Below the pieces are notes generated by a model. It was not told the origin of the DNA. It saw nothing but the letters and a program-made list of their open reading frames with translations, and ran no database searches. From Catellatospora sp. TT07R-123 (GTDB lineage Bacteria; Actinomycetota; Actinomycetes; Mycobacteriales; Micromonosporaceae): a stretch of 64,000 nucleotides of DNA. The position numbers and the translations under genes are program-made. The stretch is from positions 2,666,001-2,730,000 of the forward strand of contig NZ_BNEM01000001.1 in assembly GCF_018327705.1 (NCBI RefSeq), read 5' to 3'. Positions 1 to 8,358 of this stretch are shown piece after piece; the stretch's first letter is position 1, and each line of letters opens with the position of its first letter.

Positions 1-71
1 GGAGCGGGTGGAGATCTCGCGGTACGGCGGCCCGGGTCCGGCTTTCGCGCGCCAGACCCGCCCATCCTCAT
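1..71 (-). CDS. rsmH: 16S rRNA m4C1402 methyltransferase RsmH, N-terminal fragment (runs off the left edge)
   Basis: Only about 23 codons are visible. An ATG at 71-69 overlaps the TGA stop of mraZ in an ATGA arrangement, and the frame stays open to the edge of the window, beginning [15 protein letters not shown] second ATG at 65-63 is also possible. The assignment rests on position: in nearly all bacteria rsmH (mraW) follows mraZ directly in the division and cell-wall cluster. No RsmH domain can be seen in this stretch. The basic, Gly/Pro-rich residues would be an N-terminal extension before the usual HxPVL motif. Confidence 0.4.
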   Translation of the reverse strand, partial: MRMGGSGARKPDPGRRTARSPPA

Positions 72-499
72 AGACCGCCGGGCAGCACCCCCTCCTCGAT
101 GTCGGCGAACTCGTCCTCGTTCGCCGCGAGGTAGGACTCCCACGACGGCTTGTCCCAGATCTCGACCCGGGTGCTCGCCCCGATGACCACCAGGTCACGG
201 TCGAGCCCCGCGTATTCGCGCAGGTGGGACGGGATGTTGACCCGGCCCTGCCGGTCGGGGACCTCGTCGTGGGCGCCCGCGAAGAAGACCCGGCTGTAGG
301 CGCGGGCCGCCTTGTTCGTCATGGGCGCCTCGGCGAGCTGTCCCGCGATGCGCTGGAACTCGGGCACCGTGAAGACGTAGAGGCAGCGCTCCTGCCCTTT
401 GGTTATCACGACACCTCCCGCCAGCTCGTCCCGGAACCGGGCGGGCAGGATCAGCCGGCCCTTCTCGTCCAGCCGGGGAGTATGGGTGCCCAGGAACAT
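68..499 (-). CDS. mraZ: Division/cell wall cluster transcriptional regulator MraZ
   Basis: A 143-residue protein of the usual MraZ length. It starts at the ATG giving [16 protein letters not shown], the canonical N-terminus, although the frame is open further upstream. It holds two AbrB-like SpoVT motifs: [17 protein letters not shown] near residues 10-24 and [16 protein letters not shown] in the second half. In this family the two halves pack into a ring-forming DNA-binding protein that recognises repeated GTGG-type boxes in front of its own gene and controls the dcw cluster. A purine-rich stretch lies just before the start. The stop overlaps the presumed rsmH start. Three candidate boxes lie about 105-130 bp upstream. 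Confidence 0.95.
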   Translation of the reverse strand: MFLGTHTPRLDEKGRLILPARFRDELAGGVVITKGQERCLYVFTVPEFQRIAGQLAEAPMTNKAARAYSRVFFAGAHDEVPDRQGRVNIPSHLREYAGLDRDLVVIGASTRVEIWDKPSWESYLAANEDEFADIEEGVLPGGL

Positions 500-603
500 C
501 GGCCCCCACCCCCTCGTAGACCGACGCCGCGCTTCGGCTCGTTTCGCGGACGAGCCGGCACGCGGTGCCTGCGGGGCCGGCGGACCCACGGCCCGCCATT
601 GCG

Positions 604-635
604 CCCCACTTTACTCCACTTCCCTCCACCGTCAA
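604..635 (-). promoter_or_regulatory. mraZ promoter overlapped by three MraZ boxes
   Basis: On the minus strand a TTGACG -35 (635-630) and TAAAGT -10 (613-608) are separated by 16 nt. Three direct repeats, GTGGAG (629-624), GTGGAG (619-614) and GTGGGG (609-604), recur every 10 bp. Two fill the spacer and the third overlaps the -10. GTGGG-type repeats at about one helical turn are the known MraZ operator, so binding here would block RNA polymerase and give autorepression. The start site would leave a 5' UTR of about 100 nt. Confidence 0.75.
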
Positions 636-761
636 TGCGAAATCAGCCTTCCGGGTGCCTTAGCCCTCCATATCGCCGCAGCTCATCGACGGTGGCGCGG
701 AGTGGAGCGGCGGCGCGGCAGGTAACCAAGGTCATTCTTTTGACACCCGGATGCGGGTACG

Positions 762-831
762 CCGAAGGGCACTGCTCGTCACGTGGCGCACCGCGAGCGT
801 CGCGGTGCGTGTGCGAGACAGTGCCCTTCGG
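762..831 (-). terminator. Large hairpin downstream of the small secreted-protein gene
   Basis: A perfect 13-bp inverted repeat, CCGAAGGGCACTG (762-774) and its complement (819-831), encloses a second GC-rich one (786-796 with 800-810), so the 70 nt can fold into one long hairpin. It lies 60 bp after the stop at 891 and before the mraZ promoter. It could be a terminator or a palindromic repeat. There is no U-tract. Confidence 0.5.
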
Positions 832-890
832 CGGTGCTTCGACGGTGCTTCGGCGCCCGGCGGGCGGGCGTCTTCGAAAGGTTTTCGGAC

Positions 891-1100
891 TCAGGCCCGG
901 TCGTCGTCCGGCAGCGCCTCGTCGGCGTCCGGCGGCTGCGGGTGCTCGTCGTCGACCGACGCCTGCGCGGCGGCGGGCGGGCGCGGCGCGGCGGCCGCCG
1001 CGGGGGCGCCGAGCAGGCTCACGGCGGCCAGTCCCGCGCCCAGGGAGAGCACGAGGCGGGCGGGGTCGAAACGGGAACGGCGGTCGGAGGGTTCCTGCAT
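891..1100 (-). CDS. Small secreted acidic protein of unknown function
   Basis: A 69-residue protein. The start at 1100 has a clear AAGGA ribosome site 8 nt upstream. A basic N-terminus (MQEPSDRRSRFDPAR) is followed by a hydrophobic helix (residues 16-38) ending in AAAAAP, which looks like a signal peptide. The remaining 30 residues are acidic and Pro-rich (DDEHPQPPDADEALPDDD), with no recognisable domain. The mature part would be very short, so it may instead stay as a membrane-anchored peptide. It stands alone between mraZ and the divergent murT gene. I do not recognise a family. A chance reading frame is possible, but the ribosome site and signal sequence argue for a real gene. Confidence 0.6.
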   Translation of the reverse strand: MQEPSDRRSRFDPARLVLSLGAGLAAVSLLGAPAAAAAPRPPAAAQASVDDEHPQPPDADEALPDDDRA

Positions 1101-1373
1101 GGCGGGTCCTTCCCGGGTCCAGCGGCGGCCGCGCCGGGTACGCGCGGCGACTCGCCCCTGCCCGGGATCCACTGTGAGGGGGTGGCGCAAGCGGACCGGG
1201 CAGGGCTCGGTGGATCCGCCTGGCGCAGCAGCTCGGGAACCGGGTCGCGGCTCCCGCCACACGCGGCTGCCTACTCGTTTTATCCCATCAACGGGTAAAT
1301 AGGCAATACGCAGGGAAAACCCGTGGTCGGGCGGTGTTCTGCGCCACAGGTCCGGCCCGCGGCCCGAGTCAGG

Positions 1374-1389
1374 TAGCCTCTCCGGCGTG
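1374..1389 (+). promoter_or_regulatory. murT -10 element and leaderless start
   Basis: TAGCCT (1374-1379) is followed by 7 nt and the GTG start codon. This places the expected transcription start at or next to the start codon. No ribosome site precedes the GTG, so murT is probably translated from a leaderless mRNA. Confidence 0.5.
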
Positions 1390-2643
1390 ACGGAGAAGAA
1401 ACTGCCGCTGCGCGCGACCCTTGCGGCGTCGGTCTCGCGCACCGCCGCGGCCCTGTCCCGCGCCACCGGGCGTGGCGACGGATCGGTCATCGGCGGGCGC
1501 CTGGGCATGATGATCGACCCCGACCTGCTGGCCCACCTGGCCGCAGGCCGCCGGATAGCCCTGGTCTCCGGCACCAACGGCAAGACCACCACCACCCGGT
1601 TCACGGCCGCGGCCGTCGGCGTGCTGGGCGAGGTCGCCACCAACTCGTTCGGCGCCAACATGCCGACCGGCCACACCTCCGCCCTGGCCCGCGCCGGCGC
1701 CACGCCGTACGCGGTGCTGGAGGTCGACGAGCACTACCTGGCCCAGGTGCTGCGGGCCACGACTCCCCTGGTCGTGGCGCTGCTGAACCTGTCGCGCGAC
1801 CAGCTCGACCGGGCCAAGGAAGTCGCGATGATGGCCCAGCTGTGGCGCGACGCGCTGACCGAGCACCCCGACGTGCACGTCGTGGCCAACGCCGACGACC
1901 CCATGGTCGTGTACGCCGCCGCCGCGCACGCCGCCTCCGGCACCGGCGGGGTCACCTGGTTCTCCGCCGGCCAGCGCTGGCGTGAGGACGCCCACGTCTG
2001 CCCCGCCTGCGGCGCCCACATCGACCGCGACGAGACCGCGGACGGCTGGCGCTGCGCCACCGGCGACCTGGTCCGGCCGACCCCGCAGTGGACCGTCGGC
2101 GAGAACGCCGTGATCGACCCCGCGGGCGTGTCGCACGAGCTCAAGCTCCAGCTCCCCGGCAAGGTCAACGTCGGCAACGCGGCCACCGCGCTGGCCGTGG
2201 CGCACCGGTTCGGGGTCGACCCGGCCGCCGCCGCGCCCCGGCTCGCCGAGGTCGCCAGCGTCGCGGGCCGCTACGCCCAGGTCGACCGCGACGGCCGCAA
2301 CATCCGCCTGCTGCTGGCCAAGAACCCGGCCAGCTGGCTGGAGGCGTTCGACATGGCCGAGCAGCAGCCGACGCTGCTGTCCATCAACGCCCGCGACCCC
2401 GACGGCTTCGACACCAGCTGGCTGTTCGACGTCGACTTCGCGCCGCTGCGCGGCCGCCAGGTGCTGATCACCGGCGACCGGGCCTACGACCTCGCCGTGC
2501 GGCTGGAGGTCAACCAGGTGCCGTTCACGCACGTCAAGACCTTCGCCGAGGCGGTCGCGGCGGTGCCGCCCGGCCGGCTGGAAGTGATCGCGAACTACAC
2601 CGCGTTCCAGGACATCCGAGCGGAGTTGGATCGAGTTGTCTAG
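1387..2643 (+). CDS. murT: Lipid II isoglutaminyl synthase, MurT subunit
   Basis: A 418-residue Mur-ligase-like protein. Residues 62-70 (GTNGKTTTT) form the ATP-binding loop. The central domain carries a zinc ribbon beginning CPAC (205-208), and the C-terminal part matches the DUF1727 domain typical of MurT. With GatD it amidates the alpha-carboxyl of D-glutamate in lipid II, using ammonia from glutamine. The next gene, overlapping by 8 nt, is gatD, as expected for this two-subunit enzyme. Oddly, only three ribbon cysteines are seen (C205, C208, C223); residue 226, where a fourth is expected, is glycine. The GTG start follows a TAGCCT hexamer by 7 nt. Confidence 0.95.
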   Translation: MTEKKLPLRATLAASVSRTAAALSRATGRGDGSVIGGRLGMMIDPDLLAHLAAGRRIALVSGTNGKTTTTRFTAAAVGVLGEVATNSFGANMPTGHTSALARAGATPYAVLEVDEHYLAQVLRATTPLVVALLNLSRDQLDRAKEVAMMAQLWRDALTEHPDVHVVANADDPMVVYAAAAHAASGTGGVTWFSAGQRWREDAHVCPACGAHIDRDETADGWRCATGDLVRPTPQWTVGENAVIDPAGVSHELKLQLPGKVNVGNAATALAVAHRFGVDPAAAAPRLAEVASVAGRYAQVDRDGRNIRLLLAKNPASWLEAFDMAEQQPTLLSINARDPDGFDTSWLFDVDFAPLRGRQVLITGDRAYDLAVRLEVNQVPFTHVKTFAEAVAAVPPGRLEVIANYTAFQDIRAELDRVV

Positions 2644-3343
2644 CGCACTGCAGATCGTCTGGGTCTACCCCGACCTGCTCTCCACGTACGGCGACCGGGG
2701 CAACATGCTCATCCTGGAGCACCGGGCCAGGGCGCGCGGCATCCCCGTGCAGACCGTCGAGGTCCGCTCCGACCAGAAACTGCCCACCGGCGACATCTAC
2801 CTGCTCGGCGGCGGCGAGGACGGCCCGCAGGCCCTGGCCGCGCAGCGCCTCAACGCCGACGGGGGGCTGCACGACGCCGTCGAGCGGCGCGCCGTGGTGT
2901 TCGCCGTGTGCGCCGGATACCAGCTGCTCGGGCGCAGCTTCTACGCCAAGGGCGCCGAGTGCGCCGGGCTGAGCCTGCTCGACCTGTACTCCGACCGCGG
3001 CCCCACCCGGGCCGTCGGCGAGCTGGCCGGCGAGGTCGACCCGACGCTGGGCGTGCCCATGCTGACCGGGTTCGAGAACCACGGCGGCCGCACCCACCTC
3101 GGTCGCGGCGTCCGGCCGCTGGTCCGGGTGAAGACGGGCGTCGGCAACGACGGTGTCAGCGAGGGCGCCTGGTCGGGCACGGTCCTGGGGACGTACGCCC
3201 ACGGCCCGGCCCTGTCGCGCAACCCCGGCCTGGCCGACCTGCTGCTGCGCTGGGCCACCGGCATGGAGGCCCTGCCCGCGATGGACGACACCTGGCCGAG
3301 CCGGCTGCGCGCCGAGCGCATGGCCGCCACGGGAAACGCGTGA
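2636..3343 (+). CDS. gatD: Lipid II isoglutaminyl synthase, glutamine amidotransferase subunit GatD
   Basis: A 235-residue class I (triad-type) glutaminase. The nucleophile is C92 in VCAGYQLLG, and H189 in GTYAHGP is the likely catalytic histidine. It supplies ammonia to MurT for amidation of lipid II. The start is a TTG at 2636 that overlaps the murT stop by 8 nt, with GGAG about 10 nt upstream. No ATG or GTG lies near it in frame before residue 24, so the TTG is favoured. Translation is probably coupled to murT. The stop overlaps the GTG of the next gene (GTGA). Confidence 0.95.
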   Translation: MSSALQIVWVYPDLLSTYGDRGNMLILEHRARARGIPVQTVEVRSDQKLPTGDIYLLGGGEDGPQALAAQRLNADGGLHDAVERRAVVFAVCAGYQLLGRSFYAKGAECAGLSLLDLYSDRGPTRAVGELAGEVDPTLGVPMLTGFENHGGRTHLGRGVRPLVRVKTGVGNDGVSEGAWSGTVLGTYAHGPALSRNPGLADLLLRWATGMEALPAMDDTWPSRLRAERMAATGNA

Positions 3344-4131
3344 CGGGCACGATCCGCGACCCCGGGCCCGGCGACGCCGCGACCAGCGGCAGGCCGGACC
3401 CGGCGGGAGCGCCTTCGGCTGCCGACTCGGCGACCGTCCCCGCCGCCGCCCTGCCGGAGCCGCCGCAGGCCGGCAGGCCGCTGGTCACGCACTGGCGGCG
3501 GGCGGTCGGACTGGCGCTGCTGGTCGTCGCCGCGGCGGTCGGTGCGTGGCTGCTGCCGCTGGAACGGCTGCCCGCGTGGGTGGACCAGCTCGGTCCGTCC
3601 GCACCGGTCGTGGCCGTGCTGGTGTGCGCGGGGCTGCTCAGCGCCCTGGTCCCCCGTACCGCGATCTCGCTGGGCTGCGGGGCGCTGTTCGGTGCGGTCA
3701 TGGGCGCGACCTGGTCGATGGCGGCGGCGCTGATCGCCGCCGTGTTCACCTACGCCGCCGGGCGCTGGGCCGGGCGCGACCTGGTCGCCGCTCGCGCCGG
3801 GGACCGGTTGCAGCGGCTGGACCGCTGGCTCACCGCGCACGGGCTGCTGGCGGTGGTCGTGGTGCGGTTGCAGCCGATCGCGCCGTTCGGCCTGGTCGGC
3901 TACGCGTACGGCACGTCGACCACGCGGTTCCGGCACTACCTGCTGGGCACGCTCATCGGCGGGATCCCGTCCTCGTTCAGCTACGCCACCATCGGCGCGG
4001 CCGCGGTCGCCCCGCACACGCTGAGCTGGCTGACCTTCGTGCCCGCCGCCAGCGGCCTGCTCATCAGCGCCGCCGCCGCTGCGCACTGGCGCCGCCAGTC
4101 CCTGCGCAACCGCCGCCTCGCCCCGGCCTGA
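3340..4131 (+). CDS. TVP38/TMEM64 (DedA/VTT-like) family membrane protein
   Basis: A 263-residue integral membrane protein. About 50 residues of Pro/Ala-rich cytoplasmic N-terminus precede several hydrophobic helices. The VTT/SNARE-associated signature is visible: a glycine-rich re-entrant segment (LGCGALFGAVMGATWS) and the later RLQPIAPFGLVGYAYG and GGIPSSFSYATIGA. Relatives act in membrane lipid scrambling or transport; the bacterial substrate is not established. The GTG start overlaps the gatD stop, so it is likely the third gene of the murT-gatD operon. A palindromic repeat follows the stop by 17 bp and may end transcription. Confidence 0.85.
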   Translation: MTGTIRDPGPGDAATSGRPDPAGAPSAADSATVPAAALPEPPQAGRPLVTHWRRAVGLALLVVAAAVGAWLLPLERLPAWVDQLGPSAPVVAVLVCAGLLSALVPRTAISLGCGALFGAVMGATWSMAAALIAAVFTYAAGRWAGRDLVAARAGDRLQRLDRWLTAHGLLAVVVVRLQPIAPFGLVGYAYGTSTTRFRHYLLGTLIGGIPSSFSYATIGAAAVAPHTLSWLTFVPAASGLLISAAAAAHWRRQSLRNRRLAPA

Positions 4132-4148
4132 TCGCGCTTTCCAGTTCT

Positions 4149-4212
4149 TGATCCGAAATCGTGGACGCTGGGTGTTGCCATAGCAGCACCTGGCGTCCAC
4201 GATTCCGGATCA
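4149..4212 (+). repeat. Palindromic repeat family A, copy 1
   Basis: The outer arms 4149-4168 (TGATCCGAAATCGTGGACGC) and 4193-4212 pair with one mismatch. The inner arms continue the stem through several G.T pairs to a CATA loop. It lies between the TVP38 gene and the convergent DUF559 gene, and its last three bases (4210-4212) are the DUF559 stop codon. The same core (GTGGACGC...GCGTCCAC, with GCAGCACC on the right inner arm) recurs at 5255, 32351 and 45566. Confidence 0.9.
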
Positions 4213-5142
4213 CCCCCGCGACCACCCCGCGGCGCGCAACGCAGCACGCAGCGTTTCGAGCACTTCGTCCGGCTTGTTCCGCACGGCCCAGGCCGGGAAG
4301 CGCAGCACCCGCTCGCCCTGCACCCACAGCGCGTTCTGCCGCCGCATGTCCGCCCACCACGCGCGCACGTCCATGTGCTGAGCGCCGTCGACCTCGACCT
4401 GGACGCCGTAGCCGTCGAACAGGGCGTCCAGGTAGCGCTGCCTGCCGCCGCTGTCGCGGCGGCTGACCTGGAGCTTCGGCGTCGGCAGGCCGCCCCGGCG
4501 GCACAGCGCGACGAACTCCGCCTCCGGCAGCGACCCCGCGCCGCCCGCGCTGTCGTTGACGGCCTGGACGATCACGTCCCGGCGCACGATGTTCGGCATC
4601 CGGGCCAGCACGGCGCGGACCTCGGCCGGGTGCGTCAGGCGCTGCTGGAGCGTGGCCGCGATCAGCGTCTGCGCCTCGGCGTCGGAGCGGGCCCAGCGGG
4701 CGGCGTCGACCAGCGAGCGCGCGGGCATGGTGCACGGCGGGCTGCCCAGCTCGTGCACGTCGGCCGGATCGAGGCGGCGGGTGCGGTGCACGATCACGTC
4801 CATCGGGGTGTCGCGGTCGCGAGCGCCCGCGGGCAGCAGCAGGTGGATGCCGGGCACGTGGAAGCCGCGCAGGCCGTGCTGGGCGAGCGCGGTCCGGCCC
4901 GCGGTCACGGTGCCGGGCGGCCCGGCCAGGACCGCGATCCAGCGGCGCTGCTCGTCGTCGGCGGGCGTCGGCTGGAGCAGGTAGACGCCGCGCGCCGCGC
5001 GTACCCAGCGGCCGGAGGCGACACGGTGGCGGATGGCGGCGCTGGTGAAGTGCGCCAGCGCCTGGTCGCGGGTGAGCACATCGCGCTGGCGGAAGAGGAG
5101 GAAGTCGAGGTCGGCGGCGTCGTCGCGCGGTGGTGGTCGCAC
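4210..5142 (-). CDS. AbiEi-like N-terminus plus DUF559 (Vsr-like) C-terminus protein
   Basis: A 310-residue protein. The N-terminus (FLLFRQRDVLTRDQALAHFT then VASGRWVRAARGVYLL) resembles the winged-helix of AbiEi-type antitoxins. The C-terminus (residues 235-305) has the pattern of DUF559/Vsr-like PD-(D/E)xK folds: YLDALFDGYGVQVEVDG, an RR pair and ERVLRFPAW. Such proteins are abundant in actinobacteria, and their role is unproven. No AbiEii-type toxin gene is adjacent. The GTG start follows TAGGCT by 8 nt, so it may be leaderless. Inverted family A repeats flank it (4149-4212 and 5255-5316), suggesting it could have moved as a unit. Confidence 0.75.
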   Translation of the reverse strand: MRPPPRDDAADLDFLLFRQRDVLTRDQALAHFTSAAIRHRVASGRWVRAARGVYLLQPTPADDEQRRWIAVLAGPPGTVTAGRTALAQHGLRGFHVPGIHLLLPAGARDRDTPMDVIVHRTRRLDPADVHELGSPPCTMPARSLVDAARWARSDAEAQTLIAATLQQRLTHPAEVRAVLARMPNIVRRDVIVQAVNDSAGGAGSLPEAEFVALCRRGGLPTPKLQVSRRDSGGRQRYLDALFDGYGVQVEVDGAQHMDVRAWWADMRRQNALWVQGERVLRFPAWAVRNKPDEVLETLRAALRAAGWSRG

Positions 5143-5254
5143 GGTCGTCGAGCCTAGGGACGCGGTACGACAGCGATCGATGATCGCCGACCCGCGGCCT
5201 CCGGCCGACGCGGGCGGCCGCCGAAGTCGAGGCCGTGGGGTGGTGGCGGGGGAA

Positions 5255-5316
5255 GATCCGAAATCGTGGACGCCAGGTGCTGCTATAGCGACACTCAGCG
5301 TCCACGATTTCGGATC
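5255..5316 (-). repeat. Palindromic repeat family A, copy 2
   Basis: A 62-bp element whose outer 19-bp arms (GATCCGAAATCGTGGACGC and complement) pair perfectly, with loop TATA. The asymmetric inner arms show it is inverted relative to the copy at 4149. It lies just after the leuS stop and upstream of the DUF559 gene, so it may serve as the leuS terminator. Confidence 0.9.
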
Positions 5317-5329
5317 AAGCCGTGACCGG

Positions 5330-8143
5330 TCAGGCGACGATGCTGACCAGGCGGCCGGCTACGACGATGACCTTCTTCGGGTCCTTGCCGCCCAGCGCGT
5401 CGCTGACGGCCGACAGGGCCGCGGCGCGGACCTCGTCCTCGCTCGCGTCCGCGGCGACCTCGACGCGCCCGCGCACCTTGCCGTTGACCTGCACCGGGTA
5501 GGTCACCTGCGCGGCGGCCAGCAGTGCCGGGTCGGCGACCGGGAAGTCGGCGAAGGTCAGCGAGCCGTCGTGGCCCAGCTTGCGCCACAGCTCCTCGGCG
5601 ATGTGCGGGGCGACCGGGGCGACCATCAGCACCAGCGGCTCGGCGATCTCGCGCGGGGTGGCGCCGGCCTTGGTCACCGCGTTGGTCAGCTCGATCAGCT
5701 TCGCGATCGCGGTGTTGAAGCGCAGCGCCGCCATGTCCTCGCGGACCCCGGCGATGGTGCGGTGCAGCAGGCGGCGCAGCTCGTCGCCCGCCGGGGTGTC
5801 GACCACCACGACGTCGCCGGTCTGCTCGTCGACGATCGAACGCCAGACGCGCTGCAGGAACCGCTGGGCACCGATGACCGCGCGGGTGTCCCAGGGGCGG
5901 GACACCTCCAGCGGGCCCATCGACATCTCGTAGACGCGGAAGGTATCGGCGCCGTACCGCTCGCACATCTCGTCGGGCGTGACGACGTTCTTCAGCGACT
6001 TGCCCATCTTGCCGTACTCGCGGTCGACCTTCTCGCCGTTCCAGGTCCAGACGCCGGGCTGCTCCTCGGTGACCTCCTCGGCGGGCACGTACGTCTTGCG
6101 CTCGTCGGTGTAGGCGTACGCCTGGATGTAGCCCTGGTTGAACAGGCGGTGGTACGGCTCGAAGCTGCTGACGTGGCCCAGGTCGAACAGCACCTTGTGC
6201 CAGAACCGGGCGTACAGCAGGTGCAGCACGGCGTGCTCGACGCCGCCGACGTACAGGTCCACGCCGCCGGAGTCGCCCGGGTTGCGCGGCCCGACCCAGT
6301 AGGCCTCGTTCTGCGGGTCGACGAACGCCTTCTCGTTGGTCGGGTCCAGGTAGCGCAGCTGGTACCAGCACGAGCCGGCCCACTGCGGCATGGTGTTGGT
6401 CTCCCGGGTGTACTGCTTCGGCCCGTCGCCCAGGTCCAGCGTCACCTCGACCCAGTCGCCCTTGCGCGACAGCGGCGTCTCCGGCGAGGAGTTCGCGTCG
6501 TCGGCCGCGAAGGTCTTCGGCGAGAAGTCGTCGACCTCGGGCAGCTCGACGGGCAGCATCGACTCGGGCAGCGCGATCGGCTGGCCGTCCTGCGCGTACA
6601 CGATCGGGAAGGGCTCGCCCCAGTAGCGCTGGCGGCTGAACAGCCAGTCGCGCAGCCGGTACGTGATGGCGCCCTGGCCGCGGCCCTCGGACTCCAGCCA
6701 CTCGATGATCTTCGCCTTGGCCTCGGCGACGCCCAGGCCGTCCAGCATGCCGGAGTTGATCGCCGGGCCGTCGCCGGTGAACGCCTTGCCGTCGAAGCCC
6801 TCGGTCGGCTGCACGGTCCGGATGATCGGCAGCTCGAAGACCTCGGCGAACTCCCAGTCGCGCTCGTCCTGGCCGGGCACCGCCATGATCGCGCCGGTGC
6901 CGTAGCCGGCCAGCACGTAGTCGGCGATGAACACCGGGACCTTCGCCCCGTTGACCGGGTTGACCGCGAACGCGCCGGTGAAGACGCCGGTCTTGGTCTT
7001 GGCGTCGGCCTGGCGCTCCACGTCGGTCTTGCTCGCCGCGAACGCCCGGTAGGCGGCGACGGCCTGGGCCGGGGTGTCGTGCCCGCCGGTCCACACCGCG
7101 TGCGTGCCGTCCGGCCACGCCGCCGGGGCGATCGCGTCGACCAGCTCGTGCTCGGGCGCGACCACCATGTACGTGGCGCCGTAGACCGTGTCGGGCCGGG
7201 TGGTGAAGACCCGGACCTGCTGGTCGGAGCCGTCGACCTGGAACGAGATGTGGGCGCCGGTGGAGCGGCCGATCCAGTTGCGCTGCATCGCCTTGATGGC
7301 CTCGGGCCAGTCCAGCGTGTCCAGGTCGTCGATCAGGCGGTCGCCGTACGCGGTGATGCGCATCATCCACTGCTTCAGGCTGCGCTTGAAGACCGGGAAG
7401 TTGCCGCGCTCGCTGCGGCCGTCGGCGGTGACCTCTTCATTGGCCAGCACGGTGCCCAGGCCGGGGCACCAGTTGACCGGCGCCTCGCTGACGTACGCCA
7501 GGCGGTGGTCGTTGATGACCGCGCGGCGCTCGGCGGCGGACTTCGCGGCCCACGTCGGGTCCTCGGCGGCGAACTTCGCCTCCAGCTCGGCGATCGGGCG
7601 GGCGCGGCCGGCCTCGGCGTCGTACCAGGAGTTGAAGACCTGCAGGAAGATCCACTGGGTCCAGCGGTAGAAGTCCACGTCGGTGGTGGCGACCGAGCGG
7701 CGCGGGTCGTGGCCCAGGCCCAGCATGCGCAGCTGCTCGCGGTAGCGCGCGATGTTGCGCTCGGTGGTCACCCGCGGGTGGGTGCCGGTCTGCACCGCGT
7801 ACTGCTCGGCCGGCAGGCCGAAGGAGTCGAAGCCCATGGTGTGCAGCACGTTGAAGCCCGCCATGCGCTGGAAGCGGGCGAACACGTCGGTGCCGATGAA
7901 GCCCAGCGGGTGCCCCACGTGCAGGCCCGCGCCCGACGGGTACGGGAACATGTCCAGCACGAACTGCTTGGCGGCGCCGAAGCGGGGGTGCGCCGGGTCG
8001 GCCAGCGGGCCGGTCGGGTTGGGCGCGTGGAAGGTGCCGTGCTCGTCCCAGTAGTCCTGCCAGTGCCGCTCGATGTTGCCCGCCAGGGCGGCGGTGTAGC
8101 GGAACGCGGGAATGTCGGCCGAGGTCTCGGCTTGCTCACTCAT
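5330..8143 (-). CDS. leuS: Leucyl-tRNA synthetase
   Basis: A 937-residue class I aminoacyl-tRNA synthetase that charges tRNA-Leu. HIGH appears as HVGH at residues 75-78 within [20 protein letters not shown] appears as KMGKS near residue 712, and a CP1 editing domain lies between. The length fits actinobacterial LeuRS. The ATG at 8143 has GAGGAT 6 nt upstream. The 230 nt before the start hold a leader peptide with leucine codons, an intrinsic terminator and a second small frame, so regulation by attenuation is likely. A family A palindrome follows the stop. Confidence 0.97.
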   Translation of the reverse strand: MSEQAETSADIPAFRYTAALAGNIERHWQDYWDEHGTFHAPNPTGPLADPAHPRFGAAKQFVLDMFPYPSGAGLHVGHPLGFIGTDVFARFQRMAGFNVLHTMGFDSFGLPAEQYAVQTGTHPRVTTERNIARYREQLRMLGLGHDPRRSVATTDVDFYRWTQWIFLQVFNSWYDAEAGRARPIAELEAKFAAEDPTWAAKSAAERRAVINDHRLAYVSEAPVNWCPGLGTVLANEEVTADGRSERGNFPVFKRSLKQWMMRITAYGDRLIDDLDTLDWPEAIKAMQRNWIGRSTGAHISFQVDGSDQQVRVFTTRPDTVYGATYMVVAPEHELVDAIAPAAWPDGTHAVWTGGHDTPAQAVAAYRAFAASKTDVERQADAKTKTGVFTGAFAVNPVNGAKVPVFIADYVLAGYGTGAIMAVPGQDERDWEFAEVFELPIIRTVQPTEGFDGKAFTGDGPAINSGMLDGLGVAEAKAKIIEWLESEGRGQGAITYRLRDWLFSRQRYWGEPFPIVYAQDGQPIALPESMLPVELPEVDDFSPKTFAADDANSSPETPLSRKGDWVEVTLDLGDGPKQYTRETNTMPQWAGSCWYQLRYLDPTNEKAFVDPQNEAYWVGPRNPGDSGGVDLYVGGVEHAVLHLLYARFWHKVLFDLGHVSSFEPYHRLFNQGYIQAYAYTDERKTYVPAEEVTEEQPGVWTWNGEKVDREYGKMGKSLKNVVTPDEMCERYGADTFRVYEMSMGPLEVSRPWDTRAVIGAQRFLQRVWRSIVDEQTGDVVVVDTPAGDELRRLLHRTIAGVREDMAALRFNTAIAKLIELTNAVTKAGATPREIAEPLVLMVAPVAPHIAEELWRKLGHDGSLTFADFPVADPALLAAAQVTYPVQVNGKVRGRVEVAADASEDEVRAAALSAVSDALGGKDPKKVIVVAGRLVSIVA

Positions 8144-8174
8144 GTCAAATCCTCAACGAATTCATTACGCGATC

Positions 8175-8231
8175 TCAGGTCATCGGGGTGTGCCGCCACC
8201 GCGCGGCCGTCCGGCTGGGGAGAGCGGACAT
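8175..8231 (-). CDS. Possible second small frame in the leuS leader
   Basis: An 18-codon frame beginning MSALPSRTAARWRHTP with a good CGGAGG ribosome site 6 nt upstream. It ends 31 nt before leuS. It has one leucine, so it is not an obvious sensor; it could couple ribosomes to the leuS start or be a chance frame. Confidence 0.3.
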   Translation of the reverse strand: MSALPSRTAARWRHTPMT

Positions 8232-8243
8232 GCTGTGCCTCCG

Positions 8244-8270
8244 TTTTATGTCCGCTTCGCGGACATAAAA
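8244..8270 (-). other. Second hairpin in the leuS leader
   Basis: A perfect 12-bp stem (TTTTATGTCCGC with its complement) with a 3-nt loop lies immediately after the attenuator. It overlaps the T-run, so the two structures may be mutually exclusive or act as tandem terminators. Confidence 0.55.
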
Positions 8271-8292
8271 AAGCCCCTCGCGCAGGAGGGGT
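8266..8292 (-). terminator. Intrinsic terminator (attenuator) in the leuS leader
   Basis: On the minus strand CCCCTC and GAGGGG pair around a 6-nt loop and are followed by GC and six T residues (8272-8267). A true U-tract is rare in this GC-rich window. It sits between the leader peptide and leuS. Confidence 0.75.
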
Positions 8293-8319
8293 CGCCGTGC
8301 TCACACGCGCTCTGTCGCG

Positions 8320-8358
8320 TCAGCACGGCCTGCTAAGGAGCGCCAGCTTCCGGGCCAT
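8320..8358 (-). CDS. Putative leuS leader peptide
   Basis: A 12-codon frame, MARKLALLSRPC, with three leucines in four codons (CTG GCG CTC CTT). It begins 6 nt after the TATCAT hexamer, so it would be leaderless. Its stop lies 28 nt before the terminator stem. Stalling at the leucine codons when charged tRNA-Leu is scarce would favour read-through into leuS. Confidence 0.55.
   Translation of the reverse strand: MARKLALLSRPC

Noticed and set aside
224-1177. Long open frame antisense to mraZ and beyond
   Set aside because: Low-complexity Arg/Gly/Pro composition and overlap with a confident gene; a product of high GC.
4149-4212. Simple rho-independent terminator only
   Set aside because: It may terminate, but the sequence recurs in four places with conserved ends, and one copy (32351) lies upstream of both neighbouring genes.
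4210-5142. Complete AbiE toxin-antitoxin system
   Set aside because: Only the AbiEi-like N-terminus is seen and no AbiEii nucleotidyltransferase gene is adjacent.
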